Below are positions 23,518 to 32,728 of a DNA stretch of 64,000 nucleotides, piece after piece. Origin of the DNA: an uncultured Oscillospiraceae bacterium (GTDB lineage Bacteria > Bacillota > Clostridia > Oscillospirales > Oscillospiraceae); assembly GCA_902478785.1 (NCBI GenBank), contig CABSMJ010000001.1, forward strand, positions 124,001-188,000, in the 5' to 3' direction. The number at the start of each line of letters is the position of its first letter. The stretch's first letter is position 1. The notes beneath the pieces are model-generated. The model ran no database searches. It was not told the DNA's origin and worked only from the letters and a program-made list of their open reading frames with translations. The translations under genes and the position numbers were made by a program.

Positions 23518-24048
23518 ATGAAAGTCCTGATTGTCAGCTCCAGCCCTCGGAAGGGCGGCAATTCTGATGTACTCTGCGACCAGTTTGCCAAGGGGACAGC
23601 GGAAGCTGGACATGAGGTGGAAAAAGTGAATCTGCGGGAGAAGAAGCTGTCTCCCTGTCGGGCCTGCTACGCCTGTATGGAGAATCACGTCTGTGCCATC
23701 AAGGACGATATGGCGGAGATCTTTCCCAAGCTGGTGGCTGCTGATGTGATTGTGCTGGCTTCGCCGGTGTACTTTTATTCCGTATCCAGCCAGATGAAGA
23801 TGCTGATCGACCGCTGCCTGGTCAATCATAAGGCGATTGCAAACAAGCAGTTTTATTTTATCGTCACAGCTGCCGATCCACGGCATGAAGCCGCGAATGA
23901 AACGCTGGCGTCGTTCCGTGGGTTCCTGCGCTGCCTGCCGGATGCAAAAGAGGCAGGTGTGATCTACGGCACTGGCACTTGGGATAAGGGGGATGTCTAT
24001 CAGCATCCGTCCTATGCTCAGGCTTATGAGATGGGAAAGCAGATATAG
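23518..24048 (+). CDS. Flavodoxin-family NAD(P)H-dependent oxidoreductase
   Basis: Soluble FMN protein of 176 aa. FMN loop SSSPRKGGNSDVLC, cysteine group CRACYACMENHVC, flavin contact ASPVYFYSVSSQMKMLIDR. Closely related to 12505-13038. First gene of a four-gene operon; ATG 23518 follows AAAGGAGG. Confidence 0.92.
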   Translation: MKVLIVSSSPRKGGNSDVLCDQFAKGTAEAGHEVEKVNLREKKLSPCRACYACMENHVCAIKDDMAEIFPKLVAADVIVLASPVYFYSVSSQMKMLIDRCLVNHKAIANKQFYFIVTAADPRHEAANETLASFRGFLRCLPDAKEAGVIYGTGTWDKGDVYQHPSYAQAYEMGKQI

Positions 24049-24061
24049 GGAGGAACGCATG

Positions 24062-25171
24062 ATGGAAAACATCAAAAAGAACTTTGGCTTTGGCTGTATG
24101 CGTCTGCCCATGAAAGACGGCGAGGTGGATGCAGAGCAGACCTGCCGTATGGTGGACGCCTTTCTGGAAAACGGCTTCAACTACTTTGATACAGCCCATG
24201 GCTATCTCAACGGCAAGAGCGAAGGCGCATTGAAAACCTGCCTGACCAGCCGTTATCCCCGGGACCGCTATATCCTCACCGATAAGCTCACCAACTTTTT
24301 CTTCAAAAAGCAGGAGGACATCCGTCCGCTGTTTCAGAGCCAGCTGGAAGCCTGTGGCGTGGATTATTTTGACTTCTATCTGATGCACGCCCAAGGTGCG
24401 GACGTCTTTGCCTACTTCAAAAAGTGCCATGCCTATGAAACGGCGCTGGAGCTGAAGGCAGAGGGTAAGATCCGGCACTTCGGTATCTCTTTCCACGACC
24501 GGGCGGAGGTATTGGAGCAGATTTTGACCGAGTACCCCCAGGTGGAAGTGGTACAGATTCAGTTCAACTATCTGGACTATGAGGACCCCGCCGTAGAGAG
24601 CCGCAAATGCTATGAGGTCTGCCGCAAACACGGCAAACCGGTCATCGTTATGGAGCCGGTGAAAGGCGGCACTCTGGCGAACCTGCCGGAACAGGCACAG
24701 GCTGTTTTGGATGAACTGGGTGGCGGTTCCGCCGCAAGCTACGCCATCCGCTATGCTGCCGGGTTTGAGGGCATGATGATGGTGCTCTCTGGCATGAGCA
24801 GTATGGAGCAGATGGAGGATAACATCCGCTTTATGAAGGATTTCCGTCCGCTGGACGATAAGGAACTGGAGGCCATCGATCAGGTGCGGGAAATCTACCA
24901 CTCCATGAATTTGATTTCCTGCACCGCCTGCCGCTACTGCGTGGCTGGATGCCCCAAGCACATCTCCATTCCTGATCTGCTGGCCGTGATGAACACCAAG
25001 CAGATCCATCACGACTGGAACGCAGACTATTACTACAACGTCGTCCACACCGGCGGAGGAAAAGGCAAAGCGTCGGACTGCATCCAGTGCGGAAAATGCG
25101 AAAAAGCCTGCCCCCAGCACCTGCCCATCCGCAAACTGCTGGTGGATGTGGCGAAAGAATTTGAAAAGTAA
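24062..25171 (+). CDS. Aldo/keto reductase with C-terminal 2x[4Fe-4S] ferredoxin domain
   Basis: Oxidoreductase of 369 aa. Barrel start FGFGCMRLPM, active-site segment NYFDTAHGYLNGKSE, Lys in LTDKLTNFFF and His in FYLMHAQGAD. C-terminal iron-sulfur clusters CTACRYCVAGCPKH and CIQCGKCEKACPQH. GGAGG precedes two possible ATGs (24059 and 24062). A typical family member in anaerobic Clostridia; the counterpart of 17603-18751. Confidence 0.93.
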   Translation: MENIKKNFGFGCMRLPMKDGEVDAEQTCRMVDAFLENGFNYFDTAHGYLNGKSEGALKTCLTSRYPRDRYILTDKLTNFFFKKQEDIRPLFQSQLEACGVDYFDFYLMHAQGADVFAYFKKCHAYETALELKAEGKIRHFGISFHDRAEVLEQILTEYPQVEVVQIQFNYLDYEDPAVESRKCYEVCRKHGKPVIVMEPVKGGTLANLPEQAQAVLDELGGGSAASYAIRYAAGFEGMMMVLSGMSSMEQMEDNIRFMKDFRPLDDKELEAIDQVREIYHSMNLISCTACRYCVAGCPKHISIPDLLAVMNTKQIHHDWNADYYYNVVHTGGGKGKASDCIQCGKCEKACPQHLPIRKLLVDVAKEFEK

Positions 25172-25183
25172 GGAGAACGCAAA

Positions 25184-25690
25184 ATGGCAAAACTTGTCGC
25201 ATTTTATTCGCGGGCTGATGAAAATTACTTCGGCGGCCAATATCGCTTTGTTGAGGTCGGCAATACGGAAAAGGTAGCGCACATGATCGGAGAGGCAACG
25301 GGGGCGGAACTGTTCAAAATCCAGCAGAAGGAACCCTACTCACCCAACTATAAGCACTGCATCGATCAGGCAATGGCCGACAAACGGGCAAATGCCCGTC
25401 CGGAGCTGGTGGAACTGCCGGAGAGTCTGGACGGTTATGATGAGATCTATCTGGGATACCCCAACTATTGGGGCGATCTGCCCATGGCAGTCTATACCTT
25501 CCTGGAGGCCTTTGACTGGACCGGCAAGACCATTCACCCCTTCTGTACCCATGAGGGCAGCGGCCTGAGCGGGACGGAGCGGAATATCGCCCGCACCTGT
25601 AAAGGCGCCCGCGTGACGGAGGGGCTGGCAATTTGCGGTTCCCTGGTAGACCAGAGCAGCGAAGCTATTTTGCGGTGGCTCAAAAAATAA
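25184..25690 (+). CDS. Cytosolic flavodoxin
   Basis: Flavodoxin of 168 aa without signal peptide: VAFYSRADENYFGG at the N-terminus in place of a canonical TGNT loop (NTEKVAHMIGEATG follows), then IYLGYPNYWGDLP and FCTHEGSGLSGTE. It belongs to the same subgroup as the exported flavodoxins at 8817 and 13122 but stays inside the cell. Twelve nt after the reductase gene. Confidence 0.92.
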   Translation: MAKLVAFYSRADENYFGGQYRFVEVGNTEKVAHMIGEATGAELFKIQQKEPYSPNYKHCIDQAMADKRANARPELVELPESLDGYDEIYLGYPNYWGDLPMAVYTFLEAFDWTGKTIHPFCTHEGSGLSGTERNIARTCKGARVTEGLAICGSLVDQSSEAILRWLKK

Positions 25691-25710
25691 AGAAAAGGAC
25701 GAACATAATA

Positions 25711-26538
25711 GTGAAACAAAAAGTTATGCTTTTGACCGGCGCGGGCCAGATCGGTATGGCCATCGCCCGCCGGATGGGATATGGAATGAAAATTGTGATT
25801 GGCGACAAAAAGCCGGAGAACGCTCAGACCATCGCCAAGACCATGAACAATGCTGGTTTTGATGTGGTGCCGGTGGAGATGGATCTTTCCAATCGGGCGT
25901 CTATCCAGAACATCATCGCCGAAGCGCAAAAATACGGCGACATCACCATGCTGGTCAATGCCGCCGGTGTCTCTCCCAGCCAGGCTCCTATCGAGGCGAT
26001 TTTGAAGGTGGACCTGTACGGGACTGCCGTTCTGCTGGAGGAAGTTGGTAAGGTGATCGCCACCGGCGGTGTGGGTGTGACGATCTCCAGTCAGTCCGGC
26101 CATCGGATGAAGCAGCTTACCCCGGAGGAAGATGAACAGCTGGCCTGCACACCCACCGAGGACCTTCTGAAATTGCCCCTGCTTCAGCCAGAGAATATCC
26201 GGGACACCCTGCACGCCTACCAGCTGGCCAAGCGCTGCAACGAAAAGCGGGTGATGGCTGAGTCCGTCAAGTGGGGCACCAGAGGGGCCCGCATCAACTC
26301 CATCTCACCGGGCATCATCGTCACCCCGCTGGCTATCGACGAGTTCAACGGCCCCCGCGGGGACTTCTACAAGAATATGTTTGCCAAGTGCCCTGCCGGA
26401 CGCCCCGGTACGGCGGATGAGGTGGCCAATGTGGCGGAACTGCTGATGAGCAGCAAAGGCGCTTTCATCACCGGCTCTGATTTCCTCATCGATGGCGGGG
26501 CGACTGCCTCTTATTTCTATGGGCCGCTGAAACCTTAA
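25711..26538 (+). CDS. Short-chain dehydrogenase/reductase
   Basis: SDR of 275 aa. The cofactor loop is TGAGQIGMAIARRMG, followed by the VNAAG motif. The usual Tyr-x3-Lys appears as AYQLAKR after a long insertion (about residues 130-170) containing PEEDEQLACTPTEDLLKLP. The C-terminus has SISPGII and TGSDFLIDGGATA. GTG start at 25711, 11 nt after AAAAGGA. Last gene of the operon, which has no clear terminator. Confidence 0.9.
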   Translation: MKQKVMLLTGAGQIGMAIARRMGYGMKIVIGDKKPENAQTIAKTMNNAGFDVVPVEMDLSNRASIQNIIAEAQKYGDITMLVNAAGVSPSQAPIEAILKVDLYGTAVLLEEVGKVIATGGVGVTISSQSGHRMKQLTPEEDEQLACTPTEDLLKLPLLQPENIRDTLHAYQLAKRCNEKRVMAESVKWGTRGARINSISPGIIVTPLAIDEFNGPRGDFYKNMFAKCPAGRPGTADEVANVAELLMSSKGAFITGSDFLIDGGATASYFYGPLKP

Positions 26539-26740
26539 ATGGTTAAAGGCAGTGGATCCAGTTTGAATCCTGCGGTAAAGCTGGCCAGGGAGGTTTCCTC
26601 CCGAAGAAGATTTTGGGTGTCCACCAGGTGCATCAGTCTGCGCCGCTGCAGCTTGTCCAGACACTCCCGCACCTCCTGCCGGGTGTTCGCGATGCCCTCT
26701 AAAGATACTTTCACCTCTTTGTCTATTTCGGGCAGAAATC
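26535..26740 (-). pseudogene. Remnant of a DUF6809-like gene
   Basis: The minus strand encodes LDKLQRRRLMHLVDTQNLL and ETSLASFTAGFKLD before a stop, matching IERLEKPERELVLQIMDAQ and ERSLDSFLCGFKLA of 21777-22067. The N-terminal half and any start codon are missing, and an in-frame stop interrupts the frame just upstream. It ends 4 bp inside the end of the SDR gene on the opposite strand. Confidence 0.65.
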
Positions 26741-27600
26741 CTCAAAAGGCTCAAACCGCAAAGCAAAAGTATTTTTCACTCTATGGCGCTATGGGAATGC
26801 CTGTTTTCGATAAAACCGGCATCATGCTTCTCCTCAAAAGCCTGTGGTATCTGGTATTTCAGCATTTGGTGCGGCCCAACCTCATTGTAGAACCAAATAT
26901 TGCATACCCTCTGCGGTATCCCTTTTTTTGGGGATGTAGCGAAAAAGGGGATAGCGACTGTGTTGTCATGCAGGCGGCAGTGACGGAAAACGCCGGTTTG
27001 ACCGTTCCGGCAGCCTGTGTTTCCGCCCTTATCACGGGCAGAACGTTCTATGCGCCAGTACCAGCGGCTTTCCATTCCCAGTCATCACAGTGGATGGGTA
27101 TTCCCGTTCTGACCTGTCCGCATATTGTGGGAGATGGCACCATATGGGTTGTAAAGCCGCCCAGCTCGTTCCGCGCGAGCAGGATGTCCGGGTAAGCAGA
27201 TGCCCAGATACGGCCCTGGCCGCCGGCATCAGCGGATTCACTACCCCACATTTCGCCGCCCAGACAGTACTTGTCACATATCGATACGTAGGGCTGCACA
27301 AATTTGCCAGATAGGGTTCTGTCACAGCTCTGGGACATCCCAGTACCCGCTTGGCATAACGGAGGCCAGGCGCCCGGAAACACCGCTGGAGTAGCGCTAG
27401 CTGAAAACATCCAGCCGCTCTTTGGTGCCTTCCATCAGGTCCGCACAGTCGCAGGGATTCGCGGCAAGCTGCTTGATTCCGCCTGTTTTCTGGCCTGTGC
27501 TGCCTTTCTCCAATCTGGTGCCGGGACTGGCTCCGGTGTCTACTTTACTGCAAAAAATAGGGGACGTTGCAGAATGGAAATCTGCAACGTCCCTCACTCT
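26741..27600. other. Spacer without a supportable gene, probably decayed coding sequence
   Basis: A 120-codon minus-strand frame at 27048-27410 (containing GGEMWGSESADAGGQGRIWA) has protein-like composition but no ribosome binding site and no family I recognise. Both strands carry frequent stops elsewhere. Codon pattern suggests remnants of a lost gene. Confidence 0.4.
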
Positions 27601-28143
27601 TTACGCGCGCTTATACAGGATGGGCTCATCATAGCCGAAGGTCTTTTTGCCGTTGACCTCCATGCTCTCGGTGACTTCCAGTACATCCTTGCTGAACCGC
27701 TCAAACAGTGTGAACTTCAGCACCGGGCTGAACATCGAGGTGCTGCCGCCCTCCCAGACGCCGTCCTTCTCGGTGTACAGGGCCGGGATGAACTTGGCCG
27801 AGGGCTTCAGGTCGGCGTAATCCACCGGCTTGAGGTTCTCATACTTGAAACTGTCCTTGTCATAGCCCGCAGGCAGGTCGTAGCTGGTCAGCAGCACACC
27901 GCCGTCCTGTTCGGTGAACAGGAACAGGTGCGGCGCCGCATGGGTGGAGCCATTGGCCGTGAAATAGCTCTCCTCCACCATGAATACCCCGGCGAAATCC
28001 GCAGGCAGGTTGCGAATCTTGTCGTTGCAGGCGGTGTTCACGTGCTCTGCATAGGGGAAGTTTTCCCCTTTCTTTGCCTCATACTGTTGGGCATTGTTGA
28101 AATGTCCGGTCAAAATCTGCATAAAATCGTTGAGCTTATTCAT
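27601..28143 (-). CDS. Uncharacterised 180-aa protein, distantly CpcT/CpeT-like
   Basis: Soluble protein without signal peptide, starting MNKLNDFMQILTGHFNNAQQ. Length, an N-terminal LTGHFNNAQQYEA helix, the segment GVFMVEESYF and alternating beta strands (HLFLFTEQDGGVLLTSYDLP) recall the CpcT/CpeT barrel family, but I would not assign that function. The start has AAAGGGG upstream. It is the only intact gene between 26540 and 30260, and its codon use looks normal. Confidence 0.7.
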   Translation of the reverse strand: MNKLNDFMQILTGHFNNAQQYEAKKGENFPYAEHVNTACNDKIRNLPADFAGVFMVEESYFTANGSTHAAPHLFLFTEQDGGVLLTSYDLPAGYDKDSFKYENLKPVDYADLKPSAKFIPALYTEKDGVWEGGSTSMFSPVLKFTLFERFSKDVLEVTESMEVNGKKTFGYDEPILYKRA

Positions 28144-28590
28144 CGTTATACCCCTTTCTGAGGTGGGCCCGCAATGACGGGCGGGATTTTGTGTATTTGT
28201 TCTGTGGTCTTTCCACTTGACGAAGTCAAGCATACTCCCATTGACCGGCCAATTCCAGTAGTAAAATGGAAACCTTTTGTGAACAAACAGCGCAGCCCGT
28301 ATTATCCGTCATTGTAGCGGCCACCACACCCATGGCAGGGTATGCCCCCTCGCCTCCCACAGCCAATCTGCGGCAGGCTTCCACTTCTCCCGTCCATCCA
28401 GTCACAGAGGGAACGCAGACCCATAAGACTCGCAATCAGCGGTTGTACCCATTCCTCTATCCTCTCCTTCCGGGCGTGGACTTATCCTGCTGATCGCAGA
28501 AGGGCACCTTGCCTACGTGGATGCCGCGAAAGGAATCTCCAGGCGGTTATTTCTCGATCAAGAGCGCTGCAACAAAAGGGGTTCTCTGCT
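28144..28590. other. Spacer without a supportable gene
   Basis: A 69-codon minus-strand frame (28226-28435) reads protein-like in the middle (GVVAATMTDNTGCAVC) but has neither start signals nor a recognised family; probably a gene fragment. Confidence 0.35.
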
Positions 28591-28851
28591 TTAAGGCCGT
28601 CGCTTCTCCGTTTTCTGACATTGCATCAGTGCCAGGGCCAACTGATCCGGGCAGGAAGTCCCTTTATCCAGACACTGGATTCCTTTCAACTGCGCAATCG
28701 CGTCCTCCACACGCATCCCCACCAGCAGGCGGCTGAGCGCCTGGGTAAAGCCGGGGCAGCCCAATACAAATTCCACCGACTAAATCACTCCGCGCTCTAC
28801 TTCTTCCAATTTAATTTCTTTGGCACAGGTGCCTTTGGTCTCATAAATCAT
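28591..28851 (-). pseudogene. TSCPD-domain protein (TIGR03905-like) with in-frame TAG
   Basis: Reading through one TAG at 28780-28782 gives an 86-residue product: MIYETKGTCAKEIKLEE at the start, then after the stop VEFVLGCPGFTQALSRLL, a KGIQC segment, and the family signature GTSCPDQLALAL. GGAGAG precedes the ATG and all other residues look intact, so the stop is recent, a sequencing error, or read through. The family is small, cysteine-rich and of unknown function. Confidence 0.72.
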
Positions 28852-28951
28852 ACGCTTCTCTCCTGTCTCTGGTAATCCTTGGCGATTTGCTGTATAAGCA
28901 TAGACTTTCCTACTATGGGAAAGTTAAGTGTCAGCCAAGGAGGGATCGCAG

Positions 28952-29769
28952 ATGCAGAGCTATCTTTCCATCAGTGACTTTGCCAAACTTTGCAACGTAA
29001 ACCCCAAATCCCTGCGATACTATGAGCGGATTGGAGCGCTGATTCCCGCCTATACCGACCCGGAGACGGGCTATCGGTATTATGCTTTGGAGCAGTTGGT
29101 GGAGATGGACATGATTCTCATGTGCCTGGAGCTGAACATCCCCCTGCGGGATGCGGAACAATACCGGCAGCCCGACCAGACATTGGATATCCGGCATCTC
29201 CTTCAGGACGGGCAGCAAAAGACCCTCGGGAAGCTTGCCCACCTCCGCAACACCATGCAGCAGATGGAGGAGGCACTCCGAGAAAACCAACGCTATCAGC
29301 AACAGGAGGGCGTCTATCGACGGCATCTGCGCCAGCGGCTTATTTTGCGGGAACCCTTTACCCCCTCCGGCGGAGAGCTGGAATTCAAGCAGAGCTCCAC
29401 AAAAATCTTTCTCCACGGGCACTCCCTGGGCCTGCTGCCCGCCTTTACCTTTCCCATTGCCCTGCGGCTGGGCGGCTGTGACTATGAGGCCGGTGGAAGC
29501 ACCGTGGAGGACTGTGGGCTGCTGGAGCACAGCGGCGTGGATCTGTTCCATCTCACCGGCGGCATGAACGGCTTTGTCCGCCCCGGACACGGGGAGCCCG
29601 GGTATTTTCGGGATCTGTCTGTTCCCGTGAAGCAGACGGTCCATCTCCCTGTCCTCCTGACCGGAGGGGTCATCCCCCGGCCCAGGCTGAGGCCCTTCTG
29701 GAGGAGGGCTGTGCCGACCTTATCGGCGTGAGCCGGGCCATCTTCAAAAATGCCCACTGGGCGGACTGA
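28952..29769 (+). pseudogene. Chimera of a MerR-family regulator and the end of an old-yellow-enzyme gene, frameshifted
   Basis: Residues 1-150 are MerR-like: SISDFAKLCNVNPKSLRYYE with RIGALIPAYTDPETGYRYY, then a coiled coil. From about residue 165 the frame continues as an old yellow enzyme barrel end: FPIALRLGGCDYEAGGSTVE, HSGVDLFHLTGGMNGF, GYFRDLSVPVKQ and HLPVLLTGG. Near 29675 the frame shifts; the true OYE ending AQAEALLEEGCADLIGVSRA continues in another frame to the stop at 29767-29769, consistent with one lost nucleotide. The ribosome binding site AAGGAGG before ATG 28952 is intact, so a truncated 259-aa regulator-like protein may be made. Confidence 0.7.
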
Positions 29770-30004
29770 GTTTCCCGTCTCATATTCCTCCCCCCTTGTG
29801 CGTACAACACAGTCTACGCCTGCTCTCCCATCCATGATAGAGGGCGGTTTTGCCGCTGGCGCAGCATAACCAGGATGCGTTGGATGCGTGCATGCAGAAG
29901 GTCTCAGAAATACCCATCGTGAACCGTGCTGCACTGTAAATCCCAGGAACTGTGTTAGTCATGTCAGATGAAATTCGCAGAGAAAACACCTACTGCATGA
30001 GTTG

Positions 30005-30151
30005 TTCTTTGCAGACCATACACCGCAGGCCATGGGTAGAAAACCTGCCGCTTTGGGAGCATATTACATTCGCATTGTGTGGGGCATCGGTTTGCGCTCG
30101 ATCAAGTCCACCGTTTATGGAAATCGCCGCAGTTTTCACTGCGGCGATTTT
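30005..30151 (+). ncRNA. Candidate structured RNA/repeat, copy 2
   Basis: Begins TCTTTGCAGACCATACACCG and ends with the hairpin 30120-30150 whose stem GAAATCGCCGCAGT is identical to copy 1 (22150-22306) while the loop differs (TTTC against AAAA). Internal blocks CATTCGCAT and GCTCGATC are shared. No clear -10 precedes it. It lies after the decayed stretch; 29770-30004 shows only a short protein-like fragment (HNQDALDACMQKVSE). Confidence 0.45.
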
Positions 30152-30263
30152 CTGTTTGGCCACCTATCCTAACCTCACAGGGACTTTTTACGGCAGAAAC
30201 GAGAGGGCACCTCTCTTTACAAAAGAGCGCCCTTTTCGCTCGGTTGCCCACAGGCTGCCTCCG

Positions 30264-31136
30264 TCAGCGCGTGCTGCCCCAATAAATCAGCGCCAGCATA
30301 CCGGGGCCGGTATGTGCTCCAATGATGGGACCAATATCCGCCGTGAAAACCTCCGCCTCCGGAAACCGTTCCCGGACGGCCTCCCGCAGGGTCTGGGCCC
30401 CGTCCGGGCAAGCCCCATGGCCCACCACAACTGTCTTCCCCATTTCAGGCATCCAGCCCCGCTCCATTTGAGCCAGTTGCGCCTTGATGGCCTGTTTTCG
30501 GCCCCTTGGTTTCTCCACCACAGCCAGTTCTCCGTCCAAATTCACATGAAGGAGGGGCTTGATCTGCAAAGCGGTCCCAAGAACTGCGGCGCCGGCAGAT
30601 ACCCGACCGCCCCGCCGCAGATGGTCAAATACATCCACCGTAAACCAGTGGCAGACCTCCAGACGGTGTTGGGTCACCCAATCGGCCAGCTCCTCCAGCG
30701 CATATCCTTCGACCTGCCTCTGGGCCGCCTCACAGACCAGAAATCCCTCCCCCACCGAGGCGCACAATGTATCCAGGCACAGGATGGTTCGTTCTGGATA
30801 TTTCTCACGCAGATCCTCTGCGCATACCTGAGCGGACTGGAAGGTCCCGGACATACCGGAAGAAAAACACAGGTAGAGAATATCGCTTCCTGAGCGCAGC
30901 ACAGGTTCAAACGCCCGAAAATAATAAATCGGGCTGATTTGTGAGGTGTTGGCATAATTTCCGGCCTTTTGGAGGGTGTAAAAATCTTCCGCGGTAATGG
31001 TTCCATCAGGACCATATGTATATTCCCGGCCGCCGATCTCTACCCGCATGGGGATAACGCCAATGGAGGGCAGCGACTGGAGCCACTGAGGGCTGCAATC
31101 CGCCGTTGCATCGGTAAAGATCTGATAGGGCGCCAT
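30264..31136 (-). CDS. DegV family fatty-acid-binding protein
   Basis: Protein of 290 aa. N-terminal IFTDATADCSPQW is the DegV signature, followed by TSQISPIYYFRAFEP and YLCFSSGMSGTFQSA, the Ser-rich lipid carboxylate site. A C-terminal HTGPGMLALIYWG completes the fold. DegV proteins bind a fatty acid for phosphorylation by fatty acid kinase (FakB-type role). Start ATG 31136, only 5 nt after the radical SAM gene, so the two share a transcript. Confidence 0.93.
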   Translation of the reverse strand: MAPYQIFTDATADCSPQWLQSLPSIGVIPMRVEIGGREYTYGPDGTITAEDFYTLQKAGNYANTSQISPIYYFRAFEPVLRSGSDILYLCFSSGMSGTFQSAQVCAEDLREKYPERTILCLDTLCASVGEGFLVCEAAQRQVEGYALEELADWVTQHRLEVCHWFTVDVFDHLRRGGRVSAGAAVLGTALQIKPLLHVNLDGELAVVEKPRGRKQAIKAQLAQMERGWMPEMGKTVVVGHGACPDGAQTLREAVRERFPEAEVFTADIGPIIGAHTGPGMLALIYWGSTR

Positions 31137-31141
31137 CCCGG

Positions 31142-32503
31142 TTACTCCTTCTTTCCGCAGGCGGAGCAGTTGGCACAGCCGTTCCAAAGAGCTTCCGCAG
31201 TCCCCTTCCAGTTCTCCGCATAGGGAGTCGTCTTGTCGCACAGATGGTCCACACTCTCCGGGCTCTGGTAGTCGGTGCTCACGGCGCCCGTCTTTTTTAC
31301 CATGGCCCGCAGCGCCTCGGGATTTTCCAGCATGGGGCAGGGACGCAGCATATTCTCATTAAAGGGCTGGTTGTCATGGTACGCCATGAAAATGGGACTC
31401 TTGAGGGCATCCAGCAGACTGGTGTCGTGGATGTTGCAGTTGGAGTAGTGGATGAATACGCAGGGCTCCACATCGCCCTTGGCGTTGATGTGCAGGTAGT
31501 TCCGGCCGCCGGCGATGCAGCCGCCCACATACTCCGCATCGTTCTGGAAATCCATGGAGAAGATGGCCTTGCTCTGGCGGAACTCCCGAATCCGATGGTA
31601 AACCACCTCCCGCTGCTCCGGGGTGGGAAGCAGCTGGGTCGCCGCGGCATTTCCAACGGGCATGTAGTGGAAGAACCAGACAAACAGCGCGCCGCTGTCA
31701 ATGATGTAGTCAAAGAACGCCTCACTGGTGATGTCAGCGTAGTTCTGGCTGGTGTAGCAGGTGGAGATGCCGAAGGGAAGGTGATGCTCCTTCAGCAGGT
31801 CCATGGCCTGTTTGACCTTCTGATACACGCCCTTGCCCCGGCGGGAGTCGTTGGCCTCCTCAAAGCCCTCCAGAGAGATGGCCGGGACGAAGTTCTTCAC
31901 CCGCAGCATCTCCTGACAGAAAGCCTCGTCAATGAGAGTGCCGTTGGTAAAGGCCAGGAACTCGCAGTCCGGGTGCATCTCACAAAGCCGGATGAGGTCC
32001 GCCTTCCGCACCAGCGGCTCGCCGCCGGTATAGATGTACATGTAGGTGCCCAGTTCCTTGCCCTGGCGGATAATGGAGTCGATGGTCTCCAGGCTGAGAT
32101 TAAGCTGATTGCCATACTCGGCCGCCCAACAGCCGGTGCAGTGCATGTTGCAGGCGGAGGTGGGGTCCAGCAGGATCGCCCAGGGGACGTTGCAGTTCTC
32201 TTGCGCCTTGACCTCGTTTTGCGTGGCGCTGCCCTTTAAGCTGGCGTTAAAGAGGAAATTCTGAAAGAACGCCTTCCGCACGCCAGGGTCCAGTTCATAC
32301 AGCCGCAGAATGAGCTGGTACCAGTTGTTCTTTTCCTCGATCACCTGGCGTATGGCGTCCCGCTGGCTCTGATACCATCCCTCCGGCGTAAACCGGTCCA
32401 CCAGAGACATCAGCTTCGGAAGGTTCTCCTCTGGGTTCCCCTCAATGTACTTCAACGCCTGATTGATGGCAAAATTCTGCATATTATCTTTTACGCTGCC
32501 CAT
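31142..32503 (-). CDS. Radical SAM protein with C-terminal cysteine-rich (SPASM-like) region
   Basis: Protein of 453 aa. An N-terminal helical domain of about 105 aa precedes the radical SAM core, with cluster motif CNMHCTGC and SAM-binding YTGGEPL. GGRNYLHINAKGDVEPC and late cysteines (CNIHDTS, CPMLENP, CANCSACGKK) suggest auxiliary cluster ligands. The ATG at 32503 is preferred to 32512 because of its 8-nt spacing from GAAAGGA. Substrate unknown. It is divergent from, and homologous to, 32729-33760. Confidence 0.9.
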   Translation of the reverse strand: MGSVKDNMQNFAINQALKYIEGNPEENLPKLMSLVDRFTPEGWYQSQRDAIRQVIEEKNNWYQLILRLYELDPGVRKAFFQNFLFNASLKGSATQNEVKAQENCNVPWAILLDPTSACNMHCTGCWAAEYGNQLNLSLETIDSIIRQGKELGTYMYIYTGGEPLVRKADLIRLCEMHPDCEFLAFTNGTLIDEAFCQEMLRVKNFVPAISLEGFEEANDSRRGKGVYQKVKQAMDLLKEHHLPFGISTCYTSQNYADITSEAFFDYIIDSGALFVWFFHYMPVGNAAATQLLPTPEQREVVYHRIREFRQSKAIFSMDFQNDAEYVGGCIAGGRNYLHINAKGDVEPCVFIHYSNCNIHDTSLLDALKSPIFMAYHDNQPFNENMLRPCPMLENPEALRAMVKKTGAVSTDYQSPESVDHLCDKTTPYAENWKGTAEALWNGCANCSACGKKE

Positions 32504-32544
32504 GACGTCCATCCTTTCTTTGCCTTATTTGGCTGTTAAGGCAC

Positions 32545-32573
32545 ATTATAGGAGGCACTTATAAAAAGTCACG
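32545..32573 (-). promoter_or_regulatory. Promoter of the radical SAM-DegV unit
   Basis: Minus strand TATAAT (32550-32545), 17 nt, weak -35 CGTGAC. The spacer 32504-32728 also holds three GGACAC-type words (near 32575, 32632-32648 as a GGACAC...GTGTCC hairpin, and 32663), possibly operator half-sites for the divergent pair. Confidence 0.5.
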
Positions 32574-32728
32574 GGACACAATGGAGGGCCGGTCAAAAAT
32601 TACGACACGCGCCCATCTCCGTTACCTTTTGGGACAGGACACACAAAGTGTCCCTTGCCTACGCGGACACGGAACACTAAGCTTTTTCTAACAAGCATCA
32701 TACAGCTATCTCGGAAGGAGCCCCATTC

